DNA from: Actinomadura sp. KC216
GTDB lineage: Bacteria; Actinomycetota; Actinomycetes; Streptosporangiales; Streptosporangiaceae
Direction: 5' to 3'
Length of the DNA stretch: 64,000 nt
Assembly (NCBI RefSeq): GCF_004348535.1
Contig: NZ_SMJX01000003.1
Coordinates: 1 to 64,000, forward strand
The number at the start of each line of letters is the position of its first letter. Position 1 is the first letter of the stretch. Made by a program: the position numbers and the translations under genes. The notes beneath the pieces are model-generated. The model was given only the letters and a program-made list of their open reading frames with translations, ran no database searches and was not told the DNA's origin. Of the stretch, positions 39,795-47,878 are shown in pieces.

Positions 39795-40722
39795 ATCCGA
39801 CGAAGTCGGCCCGGGGGGAGTGGGGGGTCGCCCCCCCTCGGAGAAAACTGATACGACACCGGATGCTCCGGCCCCGAAGGGCGAGGGCGTTTCCACGGAG
39901 AAGGGCGCCCCCACGGAGAAGGGCAAGACCGCCGCGCCGCTGCCGAAGGGCGACGCGCCGGGCATCCGCTTCGAGAAGGTGGTCAAGCGGTTCGGCCACA
40001 ACGTCGTGCTCCGCGAGCTCGACTTCACCGTGGCGCCGGGCGAGCGGGTGACGCTCATCGGGCCGAGCGGGTCGGGCAAGACGACCATCCTGCGGCTGCT
40101 GATGACGCTGGAGAAGCTCGACGAGGGCCTCATCTGGATCGGCGACGAGACGCTGTGGCACATGGAGCGCGGCGGCAAGCGCGTCCCGGCCAACCAGAAG
40201 CACCTGCACGAGATGCGCAAGCAGGTCGGCATGGTGTTCCAGCAATTCAACCTGTTCCCGAACATGAACGTCCTGCGCAACCTCACCGAGGGGCCGGTGC
40301 GGGTGCTCGGGGTGTCCAAGGACGAAGCGGTCGAACGGGCGCGGGACCTGCTGGACCTGGTCGGGCTCGGCGACAAGATCGACGCGCATCCGTCGCAGCT
40401 GTCGGGCGGCCAGCAGCAGCGGGTGGCGATCGCGCGGGCGCTCGCCATGCAGCCGAGGGTGCTGCTGCTGGACGAGGTCACCTCCGCCCTGGACCCGGAG
40501 CTCGTCGTCGGCGTCCAGGACCTGCTGCGCGACATCGCCCGGCAGAGCGACCTGACCCTGCTGTGCGTCACCCACGAGATGACCTTCGCCAAGGACATCT
40601 CCGACCGGGTCCTCATGTTCGACGGGGGCCAGATCGTCGAGGAGGGCCCGCCGGACCGGATCTTCGGCGAGCCGTCCGAGCAGCGCACCCGGGACTTCCT
40701 CCAGGCCGTCCTGGCGTCCTGA
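39781..40722 (+). CDS. ehuA: Ectoine ABC transporter ATP-binding protein EhuA
   Basis: 313 aa. Walker A GPSGSGKTTILRLL, Q-loop VFQQFNLFPNMNVLRN, signature LSGGQQQRVAIARAL, Walker B VLLLDEVTSALDPE, H-loop VTHEMTFA. Unusual: about 60 residues precede the ABC fold (GIRFEKVVKRFG). They include [11 protein letters not shown], encoded by the same hairpin repeat as in ectD, and a Lys/Gly/Glu-rich stretch (KGEGVSTEKGAPTEKGK). The GGAGAGG before ATG 39781 supports translation of this extension. Confidence 0.94.
   Translation: MPPTESDEVGPGGVGGRPPSEKTDTTPDAPAPKGEGVSTEKGAPTEKGKTAAPLPKGDAPGIRFEKVVKRFGHNVVLRELDFTVAPGERVTLIGPSGSGKTTILRLLMTLEKLDEGLIWIGDETLWHMERGGKRVPANQKHLHEMRKQVGMVFQQFNLFPNMNVLRNLTEGPVRVLGVSKDEAVERARDLLDLVGLGDKIDAHPSQLSGGQQQRVAIARALAMQPRVLLLDEVTSALDPELVVGVQDLLRDIARQSDLTLLCVTHEMTFAKDISDRVLMFDGGQIVEEGPPDRIFGEPSEQRTRDFLQAVLAS
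39808..39840. repeat. 33-bp GC-rich hairpin repeat, copy 2 (start of ehuA)
   Basis: Same element as 37368-37400 with three substitutions; hairpin GGGGGG-TCG-CCCCCC. It begins 27 nt after the ehuA start codon and is read in the frame that gives [11 protein letters not shown], as in ectD. Confidence 0.85.
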
Positions 40723-40739
40723 CCGGCCGAGAAGGTTCC

Positions 40740-40777
40740 GCCGCCCGCGCCCCCGACGCCCCGGGGACGCGGGCGGC
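40740..40777. terminator. Bidirectional terminator between ehuA and HD gene
   Basis: GCCGCCCGCG (40740-40749) pairs exactly with CGCGGGCGGC (40768-40777), and an inner CCCC/GGGG extends the stem. It lies in the 61-bp gap between two convergent genes, so it can serve both strands. Confidence 0.7.
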
Positions 40778-40783
40778 CCGCTG

Positions 40784-41437
40784 TCAACGCACGCCGGGCC
40801 AGGCGGCGGCGACGAGCTCCGCCCATTCGGGGACGGGGGCGCCCGCCCCGTGCTGGCGGGCGAGTTCGCCGGGGAACGACCCGAGCGGGGCCTTGGCCGG
40901 GTTCCGGATGATCTGGTCGATGATGATCCCGGTCAGGCGGCGGCCCGCGTCGTCGCGGGGAAAGGCGGCGTGCGCGCGGTCGGCGAGACCTTCGGGCAGC
41001 GCCCCGGCGCCCAGCGCGACGATGTCGGCGCCGCTCCCGGCGTGGGTGAGCGCGATCTCGGGGCGCATCCGGTGCGCGATCCCCACGCTGGTGTGCAGCG
41101 CGATCGCCTCCCAGACGACGCGGACGCGCTCGCCGTCCAGGCCGTTCCGGCTCAGGAACTCCGCGGCGAGGTCGGCGCCGTCCACCTCGAAGCGGCCGGC
41201 GCCGTCGCCGCGCTCGGTGAGGCCCGCGTCGTGCAGGAGGCACGCCAGGAACAGCGTCTCGTCGTCGTAGTCGGCTCCCGCACGCACGCCCTGCGCCTCT
41301 CCGATGGCGCGCCCGAACAGGTACGTGCGGACGCTGTGGCGCGCGAGCGGCTCGGGCCCCAGGGAGAACACCAGGTCGTAGGCCATGCGGGTCAGGTCGG
41401 TGTCGGGCATCGAGAATTCGGCGAAGTGGTCGGTCAT
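40784..41437 (-). CDS. HD-domain protein, cyanamide hydratase-like
   Basis: 217 aa. HD pattern: His in LARHSVRTYLFGRAIG, HD doublet in FLACLLHDAGLTE, then RFEVDGADLAAEFL, WEAIALHTSVGIAHR and PEIALTHAGSGADIVALGA. The overall pattern resembles the cyanamide hydratase-like branch of HD proteins, from memory. Start at ATG 41437; the reading frame continues open far upstream, but that part is the antisense of the next genes. Divergent from a GlxA-type regulator, 54 bp apart, which probably controls it. Confidence 0.85.
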   Translation of the reverse strand: MTDHFAEFSMPDTDLTRMAYDLVFSLGPEPLARHSVRTYLFGRAIGEAQGVRAGADYDDETLFLACLLHDAGLTERGDGAGRFEVDGADLAAEFLSRNGLDGERVRVVWEAIALHTSVGIAHRMRPEIALTHAGSGADIVALGAGALPEGLADRAHAAFPRDDAGRRLTGIIIDQIIRNPAKAPLGSFPGELARQHGAGAPVPEWAELVAAAWPGVR

Positions 41438-41491
41438 GCCGTTGATCGTCCGGTGCAGGCCGGGGTTCCCGGAAGTGTCCAGACCGCCGAT

Positions 41492-42463
41492 ATGCGCTAC
41501 GTTCTGGCCATGCATGTGGTCGCGGTGCTCGCCATGGACGGTGTGGTGGCGTTCGACCTCGCCGTCCCCGGCCAGGTGTTCGGGGTGACGACCACGTCCG
41601 GCGACGTCCCGCTGTACGAGGTGCGGGTGTGCACGGAGCCCGGCGGGGCGCGGACGTCCCCGTTCCTCGGTCACATGCGCGTGGACAGCCCGTACGGGCT
41701 CGACGCCCTCGCCGCCGCCGACACGATCGTCGTCCCCGGGCATCAGGACGTGCGCGCCGATCCGCCCGCCGAGGTGCTGGACGCCTTGCGCGGCGCGGCG
41801 TCGCGCGGCGCCCGGATCGCGTCGATCTGCGTGGGCGCGTTCGTGCTCGCCGCCGCCGGCCTGCTGGACGGACGGCGGGCGACCACGCACTGGCGGTACG
41901 CGGCCTCGCTGGCCCGCCGCCATCCGGACGTCGAAGTCGACCCGGCCGTGCTGTACGTGGACGGCGGCCACGTGCTCACGTCGGCGGGCGTCGCCGCGGG
42001 AATCGATCTGTGCCTGCACCTCGTCCGCCGCGACCACGGCTCGGCGACCGCGGCCCGGACCGCGCGCCGGATCGTCATGCCGCCGCAGCGGGACGGCGGC
42101 CAGGCCCAGTTCATCCGCCATGAGGACCCGGAGCACGGCGAGACGGCCCTCCAGCCGACGCTGGCCTGGCTGGAGGCCAACCTTCACCGTCCGCTGACGC
42201 TGGACGACGTCGCGCGGCAGGCGTCGGTCAGCGTCCGGACGCTGACACGCCGGTTCCGCGAGCAGGCGGGCACGACGCCGCTGCAGTGGCTGTCGCGCGC
42301 CCGCGTCCACCGCGCGCAGCAGCTCCTGGAGAGCACGGATCTGCCGGTCGAGCGCGTCGCGGCCGAGGCCGGGTTCGGCTCGCCGGTGACGCTGCGCGCC
42401 CATTTCGCCCGCCGCGTCGGCGCGTCGCCGCTGGCGTACCGCAACGCGTTCCGCGCCCGCTGA
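41492..42463 (+). CDS. GlxA-type transcriptional regulator (DJ-1/PfpI + AraC)
   Basis: 323 aa. N-terminal DJ-1/PfpI-like domain (VVAVLAMDGVVAFDLAVPGQVFG, nucleophile-elbow IASICVGAFVLAAAGLLDGRRATTHW), then two AraC helix-turn-helices (LTLDDVARQASVSVRTLTRRFREQAGTTPLQWL; VERVAAEAGFGSPVTLRAHFARRVGASPLAYR). A second ATG at 41510 (MHVVAVLAMDG) is an equally likely start. Likely regulates the divergent HD gene in response to an unknown small molecule. Confidence 0.88.
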   Translation: MRYVLAMHVVAVLAMDGVVAFDLAVPGQVFGVTTTSGDVPLYEVRVCTEPGGARTSPFLGHMRVDSPYGLDALAAADTIVVPGHQDVRADPPAEVLDALRGAASRGARIASICVGAFVLAAAGLLDGRRATTHWRYAASLARRHPDVEVDPAVLYVDGGHVLTSAGVAAGIDLCLHLVRRDHGSATAARTARRIVMPPQRDGGQAQFIRHEDPEHGETALQPTLAWLEANLHRPLTLDDVARQASVSVRTLTRRFREQAGTTPLQWLSRARVHRAQQLLESTDLPVERVAAEAGFGSPVTLRAHFARRVGASPLAYRNAFRAR

Positions 42464-42496
42464 ACGGCGTGCCGAATGCCGTTCGGTACGGTGGGA

Positions 42497-43663
42497 ATGA
42501 TGAACGCTGCGATCGTGGGGCTCGGCATGACCGAGCTCGGCAAGGTGTACGGGCGGAGCCCTCGGCGGCTCGCCGCCGACGCGGTGCGGCTCGCCGCCGC
42601 CGACGCGGGCCTGACCACCGCCGACCTGGACGGGCTGCTCGTCAGCCACGGCATGGGCGGCTCCCCCGGTATCGAGCTGGCCGAAACCCTCGGGCTCCGC
42701 GACCTGCGCCTGCTCTCCCAGATCAACTCCTTCGGCGCGACCGCCGGAGCGATGGTGTCGTACGCCGCGACGGCGGTGCTGAGCGGGTCGGCGAGCGCCG
42801 TCGCCTGCGTGTTCGCCGACGCGCCGCTCAAGCCGAAGCAGCCGTCCGGCTCGGCCTACGACCGCGACGCCCGCGAGTGGTACGGCTTCGGCGGGATGAC
42901 GGCCGCGCTGGGCCTGCGCAGCGTGAACTCGTACTACGCCCTGGCGGCCCAGCGGCACATGGCCCGCTACGGCACCACCAGCGAGCAGCTCGGCGCGATC
43001 GCCGTCTCGACCCGCGGCTGGGCGACCCGCAACCCGCTCGCCCAGATGCGCGACCCGATCACCCTCGACGACCACCAGAACTCCCGCTGGGTGTCGGAGC
43101 CCCTGCACCTCCTCGACTGCTGCCTCGTCTCCAACGGCGCGATCGCCGTCATCGTGACGAGCTCCGGCAGGGCCCGCGATCTGGCGCGCCCGCCCGTCCA
43201 CCTGTGGGGCTGGGGGCAGGGGCATCCCGGGCACCGCAAGGAGCGCGGCAGCGACTTCGGCCTGACGACGGGCGCCGCGGCGTCCGGTGCGGCGGCGATG
43301 AAGATGGCCGGGATCACGGTCTCGGACGTCGACGTCTGCGAGCTGTACGACTGCTACACCTACACCGTCCTCGTGTCGCTGGAGGACTACGGGTTCTGCG
43401 CCAAGGGCGAGGGCGGCGCGTTCGCCGCGTCCGGCGCGCTCGGGCCCGGCGGGTCGCTGCCGACCAACACCGGCGGCGGGCAGCTGTCCGCCTACTACAT
43501 GTGGGGCATGACGCCGCTGTCGGAGGCCGTGATCCAGGCGCGCGGGGACGGCGGCGAGCGGCAGGCGCCGTCCACGGACGTGATCCTCGTCAGCGGCAAC
43601 GGCGGCATCCTCGACCACCACTCGACGCTGATCGTCAGCCCGCACGCGAAGGGGGCGGTCTAG
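42497..43663 (+). CDS. Thiolase-like protein lacking the catalytic cysteines (Ltp2-type)
   Basis: 388 aa with the thiolase fold of the SCP-x/nonspecific lipid-transfer class (AAIVGLGMTELGKVYGRSPRRLAADAVRLAAADAG; ELYDCYTYTVLVSLEDYGFC; GGSLPTNTGGGQLSAYYMWGMTPLSEAVIQARG). The nucleophilic Cys region reads NSFGATAGAM and the C-terminal CxG motif reads SGNGG, so ordinary thiolysis is not expected. With its DUF35 partner it resembles the Ltp2/ChsH2-type retro-aldolases of steroid side-chain degradation, which use Tyr residues. Substrate unknown. ATG 42497 has GGTGGGA upstream. Confidence 0.82.
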   Translation: MMNAAIVGLGMTELGKVYGRSPRRLAADAVRLAAADAGLTTADLDGLLVSHGMGGSPGIELAETLGLRDLRLLSQINSFGATAGAMVSYAATAVLSGSASAVACVFADAPLKPKQPSGSAYDRDAREWYGFGGMTAALGLRSVNSYYALAAQRHMARYGTTSEQLGAIAVSTRGWATRNPLAQMRDPITLDDHQNSRWVSEPLHLLDCCLVSNGAIAVIVTSSGRARDLARPPVHLWGWGQGHPGHRKERGSDFGLTTGAAASGAAAMKMAGITVSDVDVCELYDCYTYTVLVSLEDYGFCAKGEGGAFAASGALGPGGSLPTNTGGGQLSAYYMWGMTPLSEAVIQARGDGGERQAPSTDVILVSGNGGILDHHSTLIVSPHAKGAV

Positions 43664-43665
43664 CC

Positions 43666-44061
43666 ATGCGGATCGGCGTCCTCCGGCGCGACGGCCGGAC
43701 CGACCCGTTCTTCGACGGCACCGCCGCCGGCCGGCTGGTCGTCAGGCGCTGCGCGCCCTGCGACCGCTGGCTCGCACCGGACGCGGCGGCCTGCCCCGGC
43801 TGCGGCGACGAGGACCCGGGCTGGGCCGAGGCGAGCGGCGAGGCGACCCTCGTGACCTGGACGATCGTCCACCGCCCCGACGAGCCGCCCGCCTTCCTCG
43901 CGCTGGTCGAACTGGCCGAGGGCCCGTGGCTGCACGCCCGCCTGGACGGCGTCGACCGCGACGGCCTGCGCGAGGGCCTCCCCCTCCGCGCGGCCTTCGT
44001 CCACCCGGACGAGGGCGAGTCGTACGTCCTCTTCCGCCCCCAGAGCACTTCCGACCTCTAG
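43666..44061 (+). CDS. Zinc-ribbon OB-fold protein (DUF35), thiolase partner
   Basis: 131 aa. Rubredoxin-like zinc ribbon with four Cys (CAPCDRWLAPDAAACPGCG), then an OB-fold acyl-CoA-binding domain (ATLVTWTIVHRPDEPPAFLALVELAEGPWLHARLDG). Starts 3 nt after the thiolase-like gene; the two products are expected to form a complex in which DUF35 binds or channels the CoA substrate. Confidence 0.88.
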   Translation: MRIGVLRRDGRTDPFFDGTAAGRLVVRRCAPCDRWLAPDAAACPGCGDEDPGWAEASGEATLVTWTIVHRPDEPPAFLALVELAEGPWLHARLDGVDRDGLREGLPLRAAFVHPDEGESYVLFRPQSTSDL

Positions 44062-44094
44062 ACCGAATACGGTTCGGTCATCTAGCGTCTGGGC

Positions 44095-45231
44095 ATGAAC
44101 ACCGAGGTCTGCGCGCGGTTCGGCATCGAGTTCCCGCTGTTCGCCTTCAGCCACTGCCGGGACGTCGTCGCGGCCGTCACCAACGCGGGCGGCTTCGGCG
44201 TCCTCGGCGCCGTCGCCTACTCCCCCGACCGGCTCGAAGAGGAGCTGCGGTGGATCGACGAGCACGTGCACGGCCGCCCGTACGGCGTGGACGTCCTCGT
44301 CCCCGGCAAGATCGACAAGGCGGCGGAGGGCGGCGGGGGCCTGGACGCCCTGCTCGCCGCCATCCCCGACGAGCACTGGACGTTCCTCATCGGCCTGTTC
44401 GCCAAGTACGACGTCCCGCTGCCCGACTTCGAGCGGGCCAGGCGGTCCAACGCGCGCGGCGGCACGCAGGTCACGCACCAGGGCGCGACCGAGCTGATCG
44501 ACGTGTCCCTCGCCCACCCGGTCGGCCTCATCGCCAGCGCCCTCGGCACCCCGCCGCCGCTCATGGTGGAGAAGGCGAGGGCGGCCGGGATCCCGGTGGC
44601 GGCGCTGGTCGGGACGTCCGAGCACGCCCGCCGCCAGGTCGCCGCCGGAGCCGACCTGATCGTCGCGCAGGGCGGCGAGGCGGGCGGGCACACCGGCGAG
44701 GTCTCCACGATGGTCCTGGTCCCGGAGGTGGTCGACACCGTCGCGCCGGTCCCCGTCCTCGCCGCGGGCGGCATCGCCACGGGGCGCCAGATGGCCGCCG
44801 CGCTGGCCCTCGGCGCGTCCGGCGTGTGGTGCGGGTCCGTCTGGCTCACCACCGAGGAGGCGGAGACGTCCCCGGCGGTCAAGGAGAAGATGCTCGCCGC
44901 CACGTCCCGCGACACGGTCCGCTCGCGCTCCCGCACCGGGAAGCCCGCCCGCCAGCTCCGCTCCGCCTGGACCGACGAGTGGGAGGCACCGTCCAGCCCC
45001 GGCCCGCTCGGCATGCCGCTCCAGATGATCGTCGCCGAGGGCGCCATGCGGCAGATCACCAAGATCGCCGAGTCGGGCAACCCGGGCGCGCGGGCCCTCG
45101 CCAACTACTTCGTCGGCCAGTGCGTCGGCCTGATGAACACCGTCAAGCCCGCCCGCCAGGTCGTCTACGACATGGTCGACGACTTCGCCACCGCCGTCGA
45201 CCGCCTCAACGCCATCACCAGGGCGGACTGA
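44095..45231 (+). CDS. Nitronate monooxygenase family flavoprotein
   Basis: 378 aa TIM-barrel FMN enzyme. FGIEFPLFAFSHCRDVVAAVTNAGGFGVLGA, VAAGADLIVAQGGEAGGHTGEVSTMVLVPEVVD, PVLAAGGIATGRQMAAALALGASGVWCGSVWL. Oxidises nitronates, or in related enzymes unsaturated acyl-CoA. Placed 33 bp after the thiolase/DUF35 pair on the same strand, so it may belong to the same catabolic operon. Confidence 0.87.
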   Translation: MNTEVCARFGIEFPLFAFSHCRDVVAAVTNAGGFGVLGAVAYSPDRLEEELRWIDEHVHGRPYGVDVLVPGKIDKAAEGGGGLDALLAAIPDEHWTFLIGLFAKYDVPLPDFERARRSNARGGTQVTHQGATELIDVSLAHPVGLIASALGTPPPLMVEKARAAGIPVAALVGTSEHARRQVAAGADLIVAQGGEAGGHTGEVSTMVLVPEVVDTVAPVPVLAAGGIATGRQMAAALALGASGVWCGSVWLTTEEAETSPAVKEKMLAATSRDTVRSRSRTGKPARQLRSAWTDEWEAPSSPGPLGMPLQMIVAEGAMRQITKIAESGNPGARALANYFVGQCVGLMNTVKPARQVVYDMVDDFATAVDRLNAITRAD

Positions 45232-45243
45232 CCTGTCGCCCGT

Positions 45244-46218
45244 TCAGGCGAGGGTCAGGTGGGCGGCGACCGGGAGGTGGTCGCTGCCCGTGGCGGGCAG
45301 GGTGCGGATGTGGCGGACGGTCGCCGACCGGGCCATGACCTGGTCGATCCGGGCCACCGGGAACGATGCGGGGTAGCTGAAGGCCAGGCCGCGCTTCGCC
45401 CCGTCCAGGCGTGCGGTGAGCGGGGACAGGCCGCGGTCGTCGACCGTGCCGTTGAGGTCGCCCAGCAGGATCACGGTCTTGAGTTCCTCGGCGGTGAGGG
45501 CCGTGCCCAGCCGGTGGGCGCTCTCGTCCCGCCAGGTGGACGCGAGCCCGCTCGGCCGGACGCGGACCGAGGGCAGGTGCGCGACGTACACGGCGACCTG
45601 GCCGTGCGGTGTGCGGGCCACGGCCCGCAGCGCGCGGTCCCAGGACTCCGTGATGCCCGGGGGTTTGACGTCCAGCGGCCGGACGCCGGTCAGCGGGTGC
45701 CTCGACCACAGGCCGAAGGTGCCGTGGACCGCCCGGTACGGGAACCCGGCGGCGAGGGTCTTCTCGTAGACGGACAGGGCCGGGGGCTCCAGTTCCTCCA
45801 TCGCGATGAGGTCGGGCTTGGCGTCGGCCAGGGCACGGGCGGTCCCGGCGGGGTCGCGGTTCTCGTCGCTGACGTTGTGCTGGACGACGACCAGGCTTTT
45901 CGCGCCGGGATCGTGCACCGGGAGCAGCAGCCCGCCGAACTGGTACGCCCAGGCCGCCACGGGGAGGAGCAGGGCCGCCAGCGCCAGGGCCGAACGGCGC
46001 AGCAGTGCCGCGACGAGCAGGACGGCGACCAAGAGGCCCAGCCAGGGCAGGAACGTCTCCAGCAGGCTGCCCAGGCGGCCCACGGTGTTGGGGACGGCCC
46101 GATGGAACGCCAGCAGCCCGGCCGTCAACGCCGAGAGCGCGGCGAGGACCCGGCCCCGCGTCCAGGCCGACCGGTCGTCGTCCGCCTCCGCGCCGTCCGG
46201 TCGGGACTGTTCCACCAC
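45244..46218 (-). CDS. Endonuclease/exonuclease/phosphatase family membrane protein
   Basis: 324 aa. Three N-terminal TM segments (ALSALTAGLLAF; FLPWLGLLVAVLLVAALL; LALAALLLPVAAWAYQF), then an extracytoplasmic EEP domain: VVQHNVSDENRD, catalytic Glu in IAMEELEPP, VYVAHLPSVR, ILLGDLNGTVDD and GSDHLPVAAHLTL. Acts on an unknown phosphoester outside the membrane. Two GTG starts in tandem (46218/46215) after AGGATCC. Confidence 0.85.
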   Translation of the reverse strand: MVEQSRPDGAEADDDRSAWTRGRVLAALSALTAGLLAFHRAVPNTVGRLGSLLETFLPWLGLLVAVLLVAALLRRSALALAALLLPVAAWAYQFGGLLLPVHDPGAKSLVVVQHNVSDENRDPAGTARALADAKPDLIAMEELEPPALSVYEKTLAAGFPYRAVHGTFGLWSRHPLTGVRPLDVKPPGITESWDRALRAVARTPHGQVAVYVAHLPSVRVRPSGLASTWRDESAHRLGTALTAEELKTVILLGDLNGTVDDRGLSPLTARLDGAKRGLAFSYPASFPVARIDQVMARSATVRHIRTLPATGSDHLPVAAHLTLA

Positions 46219-46337
46219 GGATCCTGATCCACTCGACGAACGGCCTGGTCGCGGCATCTTCTCACGGGACGGATTCCAAGGTCGTTCCGCGGCGCGTGCC
46301 CTCGCGGAGCCGGTCCACCGCCGGGCATGTGGTTTAA

Positions 46338-46355
46338 TAAATGTACGTTCATTTA
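46338..46355. promoter_or_regulatory. Putative TetR operator upstream of the TetR-SDR operon
   Basis: TAAATGTACGTTCATTTA is an 18-bp dyad (16 of 18 positions symmetric) in an AT-rich island 18 bp before the TetR start codon. Its form, ATG...TTCAT, is typical of TetR-family operators. Points to autorepression of the regulator and the downstream SDR. Confidence 0.65.
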
Positions 46356-46373
46356 CTAATGAGGGGGTCGAGG

Positions 46374-46970
46374 ATGGCGGGTCGGCCGCGAGGGGTCGAT
46401 GACGCGGTGATCCTGCGGGCGGTGGTCGAGGTGATCGGGCGGGTCGGTCCGGCGAGGCTGACGCTCGCGGCGGTGGCCGACGAGGTGGGCCTGGTGCCGG
46501 GGACGCTCGTCCAGCGGTTCGGGTCCAAGCGGGGGCTGCTGCTCGCGCTGGCCGCCCGGTCCGTCCCGGACGCGCAGGTCCTTCAGGAGCGGGCGCGCGA
46601 GGAGTGCGATTCGGCCTTGGCCGCGGTGTTCGCGCTGGCACGGGAGTGGGTGTCGGACGTCGCCACGCCGCAGAAGTACGCCAACCACCTCGCCCTTCTC
46701 TGCATGGACCTCACCGACCCCGAGTTCTACGAGCACGCCCTCGCCATGCACCGGGCGCAGCGGCGGGCGATCGAGATGCTCCTCGAAGCGGCCGTGTCCG
46801 GCGGCGAGCTGCGGGACGGGGCGGACGCGGCGCTGCTCGCCGGGTCGGTCCACGCGGCCGTCGCCGGGGCCGGGCTGACCTGGGCGCTCGACCGGCAGGG
46901 CACGCTCGCGGAGCGGGTCGAACACGAGATCGGCACAGTTCTGGCACCACACGTTCGGAGGAAGTCATGA
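46374..46970 (+). CDS. TetR-family transcriptional regulator
   Basis: 198 aa. HTH near residues 10-55 (DDAVILRAVVEVIGRVGPARLTLAAVADEVGLVPGTLVQRFGSKRGLLLAL), then a helical ligand-binding domain. Start at ATG 46374 (GAGGGGGTCGAGG upstream). Its stop overlaps the ATG of the following SDR, so it is likely a local regulator of that enzyme. Confidence 0.88.
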   Translation: MAGRPRGVDDAVILRAVVEVIGRVGPARLTLAAVADEVGLVPGTLVQRFGSKRGLLLALAARSVPDAQVLQERAREECDSALAAVFALAREWVSDVATPQKYANHLALLCMDLTDPEFYEHALAMHRAQRRAIEMLLEAAVSGGELRDGADAALLAGSVHAAVAGAGLTWALDRQGTLAERVEHEIGTVLAPHVRRKS

Positions 46971-47878
46971 CCGTGGAGAAGCGTCCGCTGAGCGGCGCCG
47001 TGGCCCTGGTCGCGGGCGGGACACGCGGAGGCGGGCGGGGCATCGCCGTCCAGCTCGGGGCCGCGGGCGCGACCGTGTACGTGACGGGCCGCAGCAGCGG
47101 GGCCGCGAGTTCGGACATCGGGCGCCCGGAGACCATCGAGGACACCGCCGAGAAGGTCACCGCGGCGGGCGGGACGGGCATCCCCGTCCGCACCGACCAC
47201 AGCCGCCCGGACGAGGTCCGGGCGCTGGTCGACCGGATCGCGCGGGAGCAGGACGGGCGGCTCGACGTGCTCGTCAACTCCGTGTGGGGCGGCGACCCGC
47301 TGACCGACTGGGAGCATCCGCTGTGGGAGCAGGACCTCGGCACCGGGCTGCGGCTGCTGCGGCAGGCCGTGGAGACCCACGTGATCACCAGCCGGTTCGC
47401 GCTGCCGCTGATGGTCGCCCGCCGCCGGGGCCTCGTGGTGGAGGTCACCGACGGCAACACCGCCCGCTACCGCGGCTCGTTCTTCTACGATCTCGCGAAG
47501 TCGGCGGTGATCCGGCTGGCGTTCGCGCAGGCCGCCGAGCTGAAGCCGCACGGTGTCGCGGCCGTGGCCATCACGCCCGGCTTCCTGCGCTCGGAGGCCG
47601 TCCTGGACCATTTCGGCGTCACCGAGGACAACTGGCGGGACGCCATCGCCAAGGACCCGCACTTCGCCTACTCCGAGACCCCCGCCTACGTCGGACGGGC
47701 CGTCGCCGCCCTCGCCGCCGACCCCGGCGTCATGGCCAAGACCGGGCGGGCCCTCGCCACCTGGGGCCTCTACAAGGAGTACGGGTTCACCGACGTGGAC
47801 GGGACGCAGCCCGACTTCGCCGCCCACTGGGCCGAAGCCCTCGTGGACGAGTACGGCCCGCTCGGCGACCCGCTATGA
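46967..47878 (+). CDS. SDR-family oxidoreductase
   Basis: 303 aa. Cofactor motif VALVAGGTRGGGRGIAVQLG, a variant of TGxxxGxG, then RLDVLVNSVWGG and catalytic YDLAK (GSFFYDLAKSAVIRLAF). Longer than a classical SDR; resembles actinomycete SDRs annotated as of unknown substrate. GGAGGAAG precedes the start; translationally coupled to TetR. Converges with capA-like gene and overlaps it by 6 bp. Confidence 0.88.
   Translation: MTVEKRPLSGAVALVAGGTRGGGRGIAVQLGAAGATVYVTGRSSGAASSDIGRPETIEDTAEKVTAAGGTGIPVRTDHSRPDEVRALVDRIAREQDGRLDVLVNSVWGGDPLTDWEHPLWEQDLGTGLRLLRQAVETHVITSRFALPLMVARRRGLVVEVTDGNTARYRGSFFYDLAKSAVIRLAFAQAAELKPHGVAAVAITPGFLRSEAVLDHFGVTEDNWRDAIAKDPHFAYSETPAYVGRAVAALAADPGVMAKTGRALATWGLYKEYGFTDVDGTQPDFAAHWAEALVDEYGPLGDPL

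Noticed and set aside
41438-43645. Upstream extension of the HD frame to about 950 codons
   Set aside because: The extension is antisense to the GlxA regulator and the thiolase-like gene and shows no homology; the HD fold starts at 41437.
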